Source of the DNA: JAAYYF01 sp040255585
GTDB lineage: Bacteria; Deinococcota; Deinococci; Deinococcales; Trueperaceae
Length of the DNA: 64,000 bases
Reading direction: 5' to 3'
Assembly (NCBI GenBank): GCA_040255585.1
Contig: JBDZVI010000001.1
Location: 62,001-126,000 of the forward strand
A program made the position numbers and the translations under genes. The notes beneath the pieces are model-generated. The model ran no database searches. It saw only the letters and a program-made list of their open reading frames with translations, and had not been told where the DNA came from. Below, one piece after another: positions 1-8,839 of the stretch. Position 1 is the first letter of the stretch. Each line of letters opens with the position of its first letter.

Positions 1-407
1 GAGACCTCGAGGGCCCGAGCGCGCTCCAGGGGCGCGGCGAGCACGTCGTCGATGGTCAACTGCATGTCGGCGGCGTTGTCGCGGTAGAAGACGAGGGGAA
101 AGCGGTCGGGCGGCTCGATGCCGAGGACCACGGCGCTGGAGCGGGCTCCGGCCTTGCGGGGCAGGAAGCTAACGTCCACCCCCTCGCGCCTCAGGAACGC
201 GAGGATGAAGTCTCCGACCTTGTCCTCGCCCACGGCCGTGAGGAGCCCCGTGCGCAGCCCGAGGCGGTTGGCGCCGACGGCGATGTTGGTAGGGCTCCCG
301 CCGACGTAGGCGGCGAAGCTCGTGATCTCCTCGAACGGCGCGCCGATGTCGTTGGAGTAGAGGTCGATGGATGAGCGCCCCATCGTGATGAGGTCGTAGT
401 CCTTCAC
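1..407 (-). CDS. iolC: 5-dehydro-2-deoxygluconokinase IolC (partial, cut at window edge)
   Basis: N-terminal part of a PfkB-family sugar kinase, reading leftwards off the window edge. The visible part reads KDYDLITMGRSSIDLYSN and then the PfkB glycine motif GGSPTNIAVGANRLGL, which matches IolC, the kinase that phosphorylates 5-dehydro-2-deoxygluconate in inositol breakdown. The start is taken as GTG at 405-407, which overlaps the iolB stop by 4 nt (GTGA), so the two are translationally coupled. The assignment rests on these motifs and on being last in a run of iol genes. The catalytic Asp and the C-terminal half lie outside the window, so completeness cannot be judged. Confidence 0.85.
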   Translation of the reverse strand, partial: MKDYDLITMGRSSIDLYSNDIGAPFEEITSFAAYVGGSPTNIAVGANRLGLRTGLLTAVGEDKVGDFILAFLRREGVDVSFLPRKAGARSSAVVLGIEPPDRFPLVFYRDNAADMQLTIDDVLAAPLERARALEV

Positions 408-1315
408 TTGGCGCCCCCTTCGGGCGTCACGGCTTTCCCGCCGGCGGTAGGCACGCCGTCGGCCCGCGCCGTGCCATCGGCCACCGACGCGGCCCCAAGC
501 GGCAACCGCAACCGCTCGGCGGCGCCCTCCCAGTTGCCGCGCACCCAGGCGAGCCGCGGCTCGTCCCTCGCCACCCACGACGGCGTGTCGCCGGCCAGGA
601 AGTTCAGGTAGTAGCAGTCGTAGCCGGGCGCCGTGACGACGGGGTGGTAGCCCTGGCGCACGAGAACCGTGTCGCCGTCCTCGGCCCTCACGACCTCGTC
701 CAAGGAACGGTCGTCCGTGTAGAGGCGCTGGAGCGCCCAACCGTCGCGGGGCTGGAAGCGGTAGTGGTAGACCTCCTCCAGGTCGACCTCGTCGGGCAGC
801 GCCTGCACGTCGTGCTTGTGGGGCGGATACGAGCTCCAGTTGCCGGAGGGAGTGTAGACCTCGACGCAGAGGAGCTTCTCGGCGCCGCCGGGATCGATCA
901 GGTGGCTGATCTGACGTGTGACGTTGTGCCCGCCGCGGATCTCGACCTTGACGTCCTCCGGCGCGATGAAGCGGGGCGGCAGCCGCCCCTCGGCCGGCGC
1001 GGTGGCCAGGGCGATCTCGACGTCCGAGGCCGCCAGCACGCGCCAGGCGTACCCCGGTGGCAGGTAGAGGGCGTGGGGCAGGCCGGCGAACACCCCGGCG
1101 CGTCCGCGGAAAGACCGCGACTCGCCGGCGGCCTCGACGGTCGCGTCGCCGGCCAGCACGACCAGGCAGAGCTCGACCCCTTCGGTGCGGCCTTCGAGCG
1201 TCTCCCCCGCCGCGGCGCGGCGCGTCTCGAACCCCAGGTACTTCCAGCCGGCGCGCGCCGGCACGATCTCGACGCCCCTCGTGCTGGACGGCTGGTAAGG
1301 GACCTTGTGCTCCAT
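404..1315 (-). CDS. iolB: 5-deoxy-glucuronate isomerase IolB
   Basis: 303-residue double-cupin protein. IolB isomerises 5-deoxy-D-glucuronate to 5-dehydro-2-deoxygluconate in the cytoplasm, the step before IolC. Family signatures are visible: HKVPYQPS near the N terminus, GGHNVTRQISHLID near the middle, WSSYPPHKHD (likely metal ligands) and EEVYHYRFQP followed by VLVRQGYHPVVTAPGYDCYYLNFLAG. The ATG at 1313-1315 is preferred over an in-frame GTG at 1324 because the GAGGAG Shine-Dalgarno sequence sits about 8 nt before the ATG and abuts the GTG. It overlaps iolC by 4 nt. About 110 nt separates it from iolG upstream, with no terminator-like hairpin seen, so it is probably in the same transcript. 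Confidence 0.92.
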   Translation of the reverse strand: MEHKVPYQPSSTRGVEIVPARAGWKYLGFETRRAAAGETLEGRTEGVELCLVVLAGDATVEAAGESRSFRGRAGVFAGLPHALYLPPGYAWRVLAASDVEIALATAPAEGRLPPRFIAPEDVKVEIRGGHNVTRQISHLIDPGGAEKLLCVEVYTPSGNWSSYPPHKHDVQALPDEVDLEEVYHYRFQPRDGWALQRLYTDDRSLDEVVRAEDGDTVLVRQGYHPVVTAPGYDCYYLNFLAGDTPSWVARDEPRLAWVRGNWEGAAERLRLPLGAASVADGTARADGVPTAGGKAVTPEGGAK

Positions 1316-1425
1316 GTCGCTCACTCCTCGCTATGCCCACCTTGGCAGGGCAGAACCCAGAACATGGGCCCGTGGCGCGGTGCGCCTGGTAGGCGGGTGT
1401 CGCCGGATGGACTCGCGCATCAACG

Positions 1426-2457
1426 TCAGCCCGGGCCGAACTCGCTCACAGCGACCGGCTCGCCGCGCTGGAGGCTGGCTCGCGCCGCCACGGCCACGCG
1501 CAACGACCCGATGGCATCCTCCGGACCGGGCGTCGGCCGCTCGCCCGCCAGCACTGCGCTCACGAACGCCTGCACCTCGACGAGGTAGGCGTCGCGGAAG
1601 CGCTCCAGGAAGTAGTAGACGTAGTCGCCCCGGATGCCGCCCTCGCCGTAGCGCCACACGTTCGTGGCCCGCTCGGCCTCCGAGACGACCTTGCCACGCT
1701 CGCAGTGCACCTCGACTCGCAGGTCGTAGCCGTAGAGCGTGCGGCGCGTGTTCTGCAGCACGCCGATGGCGCCGGAGGCGAACTCGAGGGTGAGGATGCT
1801 CGTGTCGACGTCGCCGTGCTTCTCCAGGTAGGGGGCGACGAGCACGCGCCCGAGGGCCGTCACGCGCGTCACCTCGCCGGCCACGAAGCGCGCCATGTCG
1901 ATGTCGTGGATGACCGAGTCGACGTAGATGCCGCCCGAGGTGGCCACGTACTCCTCGGGGGGCGGTGTCGGGTCGGAGGACTGGCTACGGAACATCTCGA
2001 CGCGTCCGAGTTCGCCGGCGTGCACGCTGCGCGCCACCTCGGCGTAGCCAGGGTCGTAGCGCCGGTTGAAACCGATCTGGAACGGCACCCCGGCGTCAGC
2101 CACGACCGCGAGCGCCACCGCGGTGCTCTCCAGGTCCTGGGCGACGGGCTTCTCGCAGAAGATCGCCTTGCCGGCGCGGGCGGCGGCCATGAGGTGCTCC
2201 GCGTGCAACGTCGTCGGGGAGGCGATGACCACGGCCCGCACGGCCGGGTCGGCGAGGGCAGCGGCGAGGTCGGTTCCCGACGCCGCACCGCCGTAAGCCG
2301 CGCGCGCGGCCGCGGCCACGTCCGCGTCGACGACGCGCACGAGATGGGCGCCGTCGACGGCCCCCGCTAGATGCCGGGCGTGCAGCTTGCCCATCCTGCC
2401 CGCCCCGATGACGGCGAAACCGATGCTACCTTCAACGACTGGTTTGCCCACGCTCAT
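1426..2457 (-). CDS. iolG: inositol 2-dehydrogenase IolG (Gfo/Idh/MocA family)
   Basis: 343-residue NAD-dependent oxidoreductase. The N-terminal Rossmann motif is GFAVIGAGRMGKLHARHLAG. The EKPVAQD motif near residue 100 carries the conserved Lys, and GGIYVDSVIHDIDMARF in mid-protein supplies the Asp and His expected for the catalytic pair of inositol dehydrogenases. The reaction is oxidation of myo-inositol to 2-keto-myo-inositol. AAGGAG lies 6 nt before the ATG. It sits 43 nt downstream of iolE in the same direction. Family members use many polyols, so specificity is assigned from the iol context; a scyllo- or D-chiro-inositol preference cannot be excluded. Confidence 0.88.
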   Translation of the reverse strand: MSVGKPVVEGSIGFAVIGAGRMGKLHARHLAGAVDGAHLVRVVDADVAAAARAAYGGAASGTDLAAALADPAVRAVVIASPTTLHAEHLMAAARAGKAIFCEKPVAQDLESTAVALAVVADAGVPFQIGFNRRYDPGYAEVARSVHAGELGRVEMFRSQSSDPTPPPEEYVATSGGIYVDSVIHDIDMARFVAGEVTRVTALGRVLVAPYLEKHGDVDTSILTLEFASGAIGVLQNTRRTLYGYDLRVEVHCERGKVVSEAERATNVWRYGEGGIRGDYVYYFLERFRDAYLVEVQAFVSAVLAGERPTPGPEDAIGSLRVAVAARASLQRGEPVAVSEFGPG

Positions 2458-2500
2458 CCGAAGCTCCTTGGCGCGACCAGCAGCGAGACGAGCGGCGCGC

Positions 2501-3448
2501 TCACAACCCGTACTCGTCGCGGAGGAACTCGCGGGCCGCCCCCGACACGCGGTAGGGGTCGTGCACCGCCGGGTCCTGCTCCGCTTCCACGATGTACCAG
2601 CCCGCGTAGCCGGCGCCCTGCAGCGCGGCCATCACGGGGTCGAAGTCGAGCGCCCCCGCTCCGGGCGTGCAGAAGACGTTGGCCTTCACGGCCTCGACGA
2701 ACGAGAGACCGTCGCGCCTCACGCGCGCCAGCACGTCGGCGCGCACGTCCTTGAGGTGGACGTAGCCGACGCGCTCGGCGAAGCGCCTCGTCACCTCACC
2801 CGGTTCGCCGCCACCGTACGCGATGTGGCCCGTGTCGAGGCAGTAGCCCACGAGCTCAGGGTCGGTCGAGGCGAGCAGGCGCTCGATCTCGGCCGGCTTC
2901 TCGATGGCCGTGCCGCCGTGCGGATGCACGCACATGGCAACGCCGAGCCCGCGCGCGTAGGCGCCGATCGCGTCGAACGCGGCGCATACCCGGGCCCACT
3001 GCTCGTCGCTCAGGCGCTCCACCGCGCTCCTTTGTCCCCGCTTATCCCAGTGCAGGGAGCCGCCGCCCTCGGCGAGGTTGGCGAAGGCGGCCCCCGCGGC
3101 GCGGCAGAAGTCGACGTGAGCACGCGCGGCCGCAAGCTCGTCCTCGAGGAACTCCGCGTGGGCGAAGTTCGTCCACCGGTAGGCGCCGGCCAGCACGAGC
3201 CCGTGCTCGGCCAACGCCGCGCGCAGCGCCGTCGGCTCCTGCGGGTAGACATAGCTCATCTCGGATGCCGCGAAGCCGAGCTCGGCCATCTCGCGCATGA
3301 CGCGTTCGGCCGTGTACTCGGGTCCCCACCCCCGGATGTCGTCGTTCACCCAGCCGATGGGGCCGACGCCCACGCGGTTGCCGGACCCGGGGCCACCGAA
3401 CCCGCCCCACCCGCGGCCGGTCTGGCCGCGCTTGCTCGCCTCGCTCAT
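2501..3448 (-). CDS. iolE: 2-keto-myo-inositol dehydratase IolE
   Basis: 315-residue TIM-barrel sugar isomerase/dehydratase (AP-endonuclease 2 fold). IolE removes water from 2-keto-myo-inositol to give the diketone substrate of IolD. Recognisable segments are RVGVGPIGWVNDDIRGWG near the N terminus, MCVHPHGGTAIEKPAEIERLL, YCLDTGHIAYGGGEP and YVHLKDVRADVL, with metal-site Glu, His and Asp residues typical of the fold. The ATG at 3446-3448 overlaps the iolD stop by 4 nt (ATGA), which fixes the start. An open frame extends upstream to 4069, but that part is the out-of-frame shadow of iolD. Confidence 0.9.
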   Translation of the reverse strand: MSEASKRGQTGRGWGGFGGPGSGNRVGVGPIGWVNDDIRGWGPEYTAERVMREMAELGFAASEMSYVYPQEPTALRAALAEHGLVLAGAYRWTNFAHAEFLEDELAAARAHVDFCRAAGAAFANLAEGGGSLHWDKRGQRSAVERLSDEQWARVCAAFDAIGAYARGLGVAMCVHPHGGTAIEKPAEIERLLASTDPELVGYCLDTGHIAYGGGEPGEVTRRFAERVGYVHLKDVRADVLARVRRDGLSFVEAVKANVFCTPGAGALDFDPVMAALQGAGYAGWYIVEAEQDPAVHDPYRVSGAAREFLRDEYGL

Positions 3449-5400
3449 ACCGTCCTCTGTTTCGCCCTGCCGCGCTCGTACTCCCACCTGGCGGCGCGCA
3501 CGTTCTCTTGGTCGGTCGCCTCGGCGATCGGCACGTCCCACCAGCCCTCGAAGCCGGGCACGCGCTTCTCCGGGTGCGCCGGCACCACTATCACGGAAAG
3601 CCGGTCCGCCGTCCGCGCGGCAGCGAGCGCCTCGCGCAGCGCCCCCGGGGTGGGCGCGAAGAGGGCGTTGGCGCCGAGCGCCGCGGCATGCGCCGTGTAG
3701 TCGACGCTCTGGTACGGCCCGTGAAGCCCGTCCGCCCCGGCCGCCCGCCCCCGCAGCTCGTTGAGGAACGACGGTGTGCCCGAGGCACGCTGCAGGCCGT
3801 GGATGGACTGGAAGCCGTGGTTGTCGACCAGCACGATGGTGAAGCGCAGCCCCTCGGCGAGCGCCGTCACGATCTCGCTGTTCATCATCAGGTAGGAGCC
3901 GTCGCCGATCATGACGACGACCTCGCGCTCCGGTTCGGCCAGCTTGACGCCGATGCCGGCCGGGATCTCGTAGCCCATGCACGAGTAGCCGTACTCCAGG
4001 TGATACGCCTTCGGGTCCTCCGGCCGCCACAGCTTCAGCAGGTCGCCGGGCATGCTGCCGGCCGCGCATACGACGGTGGCGTGACCCCCGACCGCGTCGT
4101 TGACGATGCCGATGACCTCGGACTGCGCCAGGCGGTCAGCCGGCACGCCGGCATCTGCCAGCGCCAAGCGCTCGCCCGGGTCGACCCCACCGCGGGTAGC
4201 CGCGAGGCCCTTGCCGGCCCGCAGGTCGTCGACAACGCCGTCCCACTCCGCCTTGAGGGCGGCCACGCGCTCCCGCCAGCCGGTCGGGGCGCCGGTCCAG
4301 CCGGCCGACGCCAGTTCCGCGCCGAGGCATGCTAGGGCGCGCTTGGCGTCGGCGACGAGCGGCAAGCTCCGTAGTTTGCCAGCGTCGGCCGGCACGACGT
4401 TGATGCTCACGAACTCCACGGCGGGGTCCTGGAAGGCCGTCTTGGAGGCCGTTACGAAGTCGCCGAGGCGCGTGCCGATGGCGATGACGAGGTCGGTGGA
4501 GGCGGCCAGGCGGTTGGCGGCTAGCCCGCCGGCCGCTCCGACCGCGCCCGCGTTGCTCGGGTGGTCCCACGGCAGAGCGCCCTTGCCGGCCTGCGACTCC
4601 ACCACCGGCACGCCGTAGCGCCGCGCGAACGCCGCGAGCTCCATGCTGGCGCCCGAGTAGATCACGCCGCCACCGCAGACGACAAGGGGCCGCCGCGCCC
4701 GTGCCAGGCGCCTGCCGACCTCGGCGACGAGCTCGGGCTCCGGCTCGGGGCGCCGCACGCGCCACACGCGCTCGGCGAAGAACTCCGCGGGCCAGTCGTA
4801 CGCCTCCGTCTGCACGTCCTCCGGGAGCGCGATCGTGACCGCGCCCGTTTCGGCCGGGTCGGTCAGGACGCGCATGGCCTCGGGCAGAACCGAGAGGAGC
4901 TGCTCCGGCCGCGTGACCCGCGTGAAGAAGCGCGAGACGGGTCGGAAGGCGTCGTTGACGCTCACGTCGTGTTCGAGCGGATGCTCGAGCTGCTGCAGCA
5001 CGGGGTCAGGGATGCGGTTGGCGAAGTAGTCGGACGGGAAGAGGAGGACGGGCAGGCGGTTGATGGTCGCGCCGGCCGCGCCCGTGAGCATGTTCGTCGA
5101 GCCGGGGCCGATGGAGGCCGTACACGCGAGCGTCTGCAGCCTGTCGGTGTGCTTCGCGAACGCGGCGGCCGCGTGCACCATGGCCTGCTCGTTCTGGGGC
5201 CGGTATGCGCGCATGTCGACCTCAGGCCCGAGCTCCTGCAGGGCCTGGCCGAGACCGGTCACGTTGCCGTGCCCGAGGATGGCGAACATCCCAGGCACGA
5301 GCCGCCTGCGGACCCCGTCGCGTTCCGAGGACTGCGCGGCGAGGAACTTGACGATCGCCTGCCCGGCGGTCAGCCGCGCCCTAGGCCCAACCGTGCTCAT
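3445..5400 (-). CDS. iolD: 3D-(3,5/4)-trihydroxycyclohexane-1,2-dione acylhydrolase IolD
   Basis: 651-residue thiamine-diphosphate enzyme that opens the inositol-derived diketone ring to 5-deoxy-glucuronate. The acetolactate-synthase-like layout is visible: the N-terminal pyrimidine-binding domain with HAAAAFAKHTDRLQTLACTASIGPGSTNM, a central domain with FCDDVQ-like PLVVCGGGVIYSGA, and the C-terminal PP domain with the GDGSYLMMNSEIVTAL cofactor motif. Length is close to the usual 640 or so. It overlaps the upstream ATPase gene by 4 nt (5397-5400) and iolE by 4 nt, so it is fully coupled in the operon. It joins the transport genes directly to the catabolic genes, which ties the transporter's substrate to inositol. 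Confidence 0.93.
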   Translation of the reverse strand: MSTVGPRARLTAGQAIVKFLAAQSSERDGVRRRLVPGMFAILGHGNVTGLGQALQELGPEVDMRAYRPQNEQAMVHAAAAFAKHTDRLQTLACTASIGPGSTNMLTGAAGATINRLPVLLFPSDYFANRIPDPVLQQLEHPLEHDVSVNDAFRPVSRFFTRVTRPEQLLSVLPEAMRVLTDPAETGAVTIALPEDVQTEAYDWPAEFFAERVWRVRRPEPEPELVAEVGRRLARARRPLVVCGGGVIYSGASMELAAFARRYGVPVVESQAGKGALPWDHPSNAGAVGAAGGLAANRLAASTDLVIAIGTRLGDFVTASKTAFQDPAVEFVSINVVPADAGKLRSLPLVADAKRALACLGAELASAGWTGAPTGWRERVAALKAEWDGVVDDLRAGKGLAATRGGVDPGERLALADAGVPADRLAQSEVIGIVNDAVGGHATVVCAAGSMPGDLLKLWRPEDPKAYHLEYGYSCMGYEIPAGIGVKLAEPEREVVVMIGDGSYLMMNSEIVTALAEGLRFTIVLVDNHGFQSIHGLQRASGTPSFLNELRGRAAGADGLHGPYQSVDYTAHAAALGANALFAPTPGALREALAAARTADRLSVIVVPAHPEKRVPGFEGWWDVPIAEATDQENVRAARWEYERGRAKQRTV

Positions 5401-6500
5401 GCGCCGGTCTCTCCCCCCTCCGGCAACAGGTAGACCCCGGCCGTGTGGAACGTGACCTGGACGTTGTCGCCTCGCAGGAAGCGGCTGCGCCCCTCGCCCG
5501 AGACACTGGAGGCGAGCTCGCCGAGCGGCGTGTCTAGGAGCAGTTCGCTCACCACCCCGAGGTAGCTGACGGCCTTCACGGTGGCGGGCAAGTACCCGGG
5601 CTCGGCACCGCCGGCGCTTGCCGCCGCTTGGCGCTCGGCCTCGGCGGCCGTGGCGAGCCTCACGGCCTCGGGCCTGACCATCACGGTCGCCTTCCCCTTG
5701 GGGAACGCCTGCTCGTACGCGAAGCGGTAAGGGCCGACGCGCACCGATGACCCGTCGTAGTCGCCCGGCAGGAAGTTGGCGGAACCGATGAAGTCGGCCA
5801 CGAAACGGTTGGCCGGCTGCGTGTAGAGCTCGTGCGGGGAGCCCTGCTGCTGGATGCGGCCGCCCTGCATGACCACGATCGTGTCGGAGATGGCGAGGGC
5901 CTCCTCCTGATCGTGGGTGACGTAGACGCTCGTGATGCCGAGGCGCTGCTGCAGGTCACGGATCTCCTGGCGCACGCGCCTGCGGAGCTTGGCGTCGAGG
6001 TTGGAGAGGGGCTCGTCGAAGAGGAGGACGCGCGGCTCCAGCACGAGCGAGCGCGCCAGGGCGACGCGCTGCTGCTGGCCGCCGGAGAGGGCGGCCGGGC
6101 TGCGCTTCTCGAGGCCGACCATGCCGACGGTCGCCAGGGCATCCGCAACGCGCCGCTCGAGGTCGGCGCCGTGGACCTTGGCGATGCGCAGGCCGTAGGC
6201 CACGTTGTCGAAGACGCTCATGTGGGGGAAGAGCGCGTAGCTCTGGAACACCATGGTGACGTCGCGGTGGTTGGCGGCGAGGCGCGTGACGTCCTGGCCG
6301 TCGATGAGGATGCTGCCGCCGCTGACGGCCTCGAGCCCGGCGATCATGCGCAGGGTCGTCGTCTTGCCGCAGCCGGACGGGCCGAGCAGGGTGACGAGCG
6401 AGCCTGGCGTGATCTCCAGGTCGAGCCGGTCGACGGCCATGATGTCCTGGCCGAACTTCTTGGTGACGCCCTCGAGTCTTACGGGTGCCGGGGCAGGCAT
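5397..6500 (-). CDS. ABC transporter ATP-binding protein (FbpC/AfuC/PotA type)
   Basis: 367-residue ATPase subunit of an importer. It has Walker A GPSGCGKTTTLR near residue 40, the Q-loop in TMVFQSYALFPHMSV, signature LSGGQQQRVALARSL, Walker B VLLFDEPLSNLDAKLR, and the switch His in VYVTHDQEEAL. A C-terminal TOBE-like region (after about residue 240, MVRPEAVRLA) is present, as in maltose, iron and sugar-phosphate importers of the MOI/CUT1-like group. The ATG at 6498-6500 overlaps the permease stop by one base (TGATG). An open frame extending upstream to 7601 is a shadow of the permease gene. Confidence 0.9.
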   Translation of the reverse strand: MPAPAPVRLEGVTKKFGQDIMAVDRLDLEITPGSLVTLLGPSGCGKTTTLRMIAGLEAVSGGSILIDGQDVTRLAANHRDVTMVFQSYALFPHMSVFDNVAYGLRIAKVHGADLERRVADALATVGMVGLEKRSPAALSGGQQQRVALARSLVLEPRVLLFDEPLSNLDAKLRRRVRQEIRDLQQRLGITSVYVTHDQEEALAISDTIVVMQGGRIQQQGSPHELYTQPANRFVADFIGSANFLPGDYDGSSVRVGPYRFAYEQAFPKGKATVMVRPEAVRLATAAEAERQAAASAGGAEPGYLPATVKAVSYLGVVSELLLDTPLGELASSVSGEGRSRFLRGDNVQVTFHTAGVYLLPEGGETGA

Positions 6501-8716
6501 CAGGCCACCACCTCTCCGGTGATGCCCCCGCGCCGCCGGGTGAGCAGGTTGAGCAGCAGGATCACGACCAGCATGGACACTATCAACAGTGTACCCATCG
6601 CCGCCGCGCGCCCTGTCTGGCCTTGCTCGACCCAGCCGAGGAGGAGCACGGTCGTCAGCTGGTTGCCTGGGCTGACGACGAAGATGACCTGGCTGATCGC
6701 GGTCATGGCGCGCACGAACGCGAAGATCAGACCAGAGACGATCGGGATGATGAGGAGCGGCACGAGGACGGTCCGCAGCGTGCGGAACGAGCTCGAGCCG
6801 AGCATGGTGGAAGCCTCCTCGAGGCTCTTGTCTATCTGCGCGAAGCCCGCCACGCCGCCGCGGATGGCGACGGGCATGTTGCGGAAGACGAACGACAGCA
6901 CGATGATCACGGCGCTCGAGGTGAGCAGCCAGGGGCCGGTGTTGAAGGCAAGGATGTACGCGATGCCCATCACGGTGCCCGGCGTCGAGAACGACAGCAT
7001 GGACCCGAACTCGAGTAGTCGCCTGCCCCAGAACTCCTGCCTGACGACCAAGTAGGCGATGAGGAAGCCTAGGAGGGCCGCGGGGATGGCGCTGATGGCC
7101 GCGATCCTGACGGTGTATAGGAACACCGGCACGCCGGCGTTCGTAAGGTCGCGCCAATGCTTGAGGGTCAGCGTCCCGTTCACGCCCCAGAGCTGCACGA
7201 ACGAGCCGTAGATGATGGAGGCGTAGAGGGCGACGACGGTGACGGCCCATACGGCGTACACGACGAGCAGGAGCGCCTCGAGCCCGACCGGCAGGCGCGT
7301 GAAGGCGCGCCGAGACGGTTTGCCTGTCACGGTCACGAAGGAGCTGCGGCCGAGCCACCGTGCCTGCGCGTAGAACACGAGCAGCACGACGAAGAGGAGC
7401 ACGACGCCGTAGACGGCCGCCTCGGCCTGGTCGAAGCGTGCGGCGAACGCCGAGAAGACCTCTGTGGCGAGGTAATTGCGGTCGCCGCCGAGGATGAGCG
7501 GGTTGCCGAAGTCGGCGAAAGATTCGATGACGGTCAAGAGGAAGGCGTTGGCGAGGCCTGGGCGCAGGAGCGGCCAGGTCACCGTGCGGAAGGTGTGCCA
7601 CTGGCTGGCGCCGAGCGTCGTCGAAGCCTCCTCAAGGGCGGCGTCGAGGGCGGCCACCGAGCCCTGGATGACCATGTACGCGATGGGCGTGAACGCCAGT
7701 ATCTGCGCGAACGCCACGCCGGGGATACCGAAGATCCAGTTGCTCGAGATACCGAGGATGTCGAACGTCAGGAGCCCGCGCCGCCCGAGGAGGAAGATCA
7801 TCGAGAACGCGAGGATGAAAGGCGGCGTGACGATGGGCAGCACGCTGAAGGCGCCGAGCGACGCCTTGACGAACCTGAACCGCGTCCGTTGGCCGAGGAG
7901 GGCGAAGCCGAGCCCGAGGAGGGTGGCCGCGGTGGCGGCGATGACGGCGAGCGCGAGGCTGCTCGGCACGGCGCCGCGCGCGAAGAGCATCAACCCGATG
8001 AGCAGGCCGGCCAGGCCGCCCGCGATGGTGGTCAGGACGACGCGCACGACCGGCTGCCGGCGCCACAAGGTCCAGGCGAGGCCGAGGACCAGGCCGGCAA
8101 GCGCGAAGTAGCGCACCAGAGCGCCCTCGCTGCGAGGCGTGAACTGGTTCTCGATCAGGATGAAGCGGTTGGTCTGCAGGACCGACAGGAACTTCGCGAA
8201 CGTGAACTTGCCGTTCACGACGACGGACGCCTGCAGCACCGTGATGAGCGGGTAGACGACGAGCAGCACGACTAGCAGGCCCGTGAAGAGGATGCTGCTC
8301 GCGACGAACGGGTCGCCTCGTACCCGCCCGGAGAGGCTGAGACCGTAACCGACGACCACCACGAGTAGGCAGAGCGCCAAAAGCGCGCCCATGCCGAACG
8401 GGGTCTTCGTGGCCATCAACCACCCGGCGCCGACGACGAAGCCGCCTGCCCCGGCGAAGGTCAGGATGTTCCCGCGCTTGATGGTCTCCAACGGCGCCAG
8501 CGCGGCCACGGCGGCCACGAGCGCCAGAAGCGGTACGAGCCAGAGCCACGGGGCATCGATGTTCCACGGCCGGAACGCCGGGTCTACTGTGAGGAACGGT
8601 CTACCCGGTCGTCCGAAAGGCAGGGCGATGAACGCCACGGCGGCGGCGAGGGCGTAAAAGGCCGCCGCGCCGCCGCGCCCCCGAGCACGCGCATGTGAGG
8701 TGGAACTGACGGACAA
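6500..8716 (-). CDS. fused ABC transporter permease (FbpB/AfuB type)
   Basis: 738-residue membrane protein with two fused permease halves. Each half carries an EAA loop that docks to the ATPase: EEASTTLGASQWHTFRTVTWP and EEASTMLGSSSFRTLRTVLVP. An extra block of about four transmembrane helices occupies the first 130 or so residues (FYALAAAVAFIALPF, WLWLVPLLALVAAVAAL and others), which makes it longer than the usual 500-700 residue FbpB proteins. The start is TTG at 8714-8716, with GGAGG five bases upstream. It follows the binding-protein gene after a 123-nt gap containing a structured element. Substrate cannot be read from the permease itself. Confidence 0.88.
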   Translation of the reverse strand: MSVSSTSHARARGRGGAAAFYALAAAVAFIALPFGRPGRPFLTVDPAFRPWNIDAPWLWLVPLLALVAAVAALAPLETIKRGNILTFAGAGGFVVGAGWLMATKTPFGMGALLALCLLVVVVGYGLSLSGRVRGDPFVASSILFTGLLVVLLVVYPLITVLQASVVVNGKFTFAKFLSVLQTNRFILIENQFTPRSEGALVRYFALAGLVLGLAWTLWRRQPVVRVVLTTIAGGLAGLLIGLMLFARGAVPSSLALAVIAATAATLLGLGFALLGQRTRFRFVKASLGAFSVLPIVTPPFILAFSMIFLLGRRGLLTFDILGISSNWIFGIPGVAFAQILAFTPIAYMVIQGSVAALDAALEEASTTLGASQWHTFRTVTWPLLRPGLANAFLLTVIESFADFGNPLILGGDRNYLATEVFSAFAARFDQAEAAVYGVVLLFVVLLVFYAQARWLGRSSFVTVTGKPSRRAFTRLPVGLEALLLVVYAVWAVTVVALYASIIYGSFVQLWGVNGTLTLKHWRDLTNAGVPVFLYTVRIAAISAIPAALLGFLIAYLVVRQEFWGRRLLEFGSMLSFSTPGTVMGIAYILAFNTGPWLLTSSAVIIVLSFVFRNMPVAIRGGVAGFAQIDKSLEEASTMLGSSSFRTLRTVLVPLLIIPIVSGLIFAFVRAMTAISQVIFVVSPGNQLTTVLLLGWVEQGQTGRAAAMGTLLIVSMLVVILLLNLLTRRRGGITGEVVA

Positions 8717-8731
8717 GGTCTCCTCCTTGGT

Positions 8732-8798
8732 CGGGTGCGACCGCTGGCCTCCGCTTGGCGGCCCAGCCGGCTCCCCTAGTGAACCGGCGTCGCACCCG
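8732..8798 (-). promoter_or_regulatory. intercistronic three-way-junction RNA element
   Basis: In the 123-nt gap between the binding-protein and permease genes, the minus-strand RNA can form a closing stem of ten perfect base pairs (CGGGTGCGAC at 8798-8789 with GTCGCACCCG at 8741-8732). This encloses two hairpins: GCCGG/CCGGC (8788-8784 with 8770-8766), and GCTGG/CCAGC with an inner CCGC-CAA-GCGG stem (8767-8743). It ends just before the permease Shine-Dalgarno sequence. Such elements often protect the upstream mRNA and set a high binding-protein to permease ratio; a ligand-sensing role is possible but unsupported. Confidence 0.6.
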
Positions 8799-8839
8799 GT
8801 GTTCAGGCGCGACGCCGTTTGCCGATCAGGAGACCGCGA

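Noticed and set aside
644..3700. Long plus-strand open frames opposite the iol genes
   Set aside because: They are GC-rich antisense shadows without family motifs, while the minus-strand frames give recognisable IolB, IolG and IolE.
2501..4069. A 522-residue form of IolE
   Set aside because: The upstream part is Arg/Gly-rich out-of-frame translation of iolD; the ATGA overlap at 3445-3448 fixes the true start.
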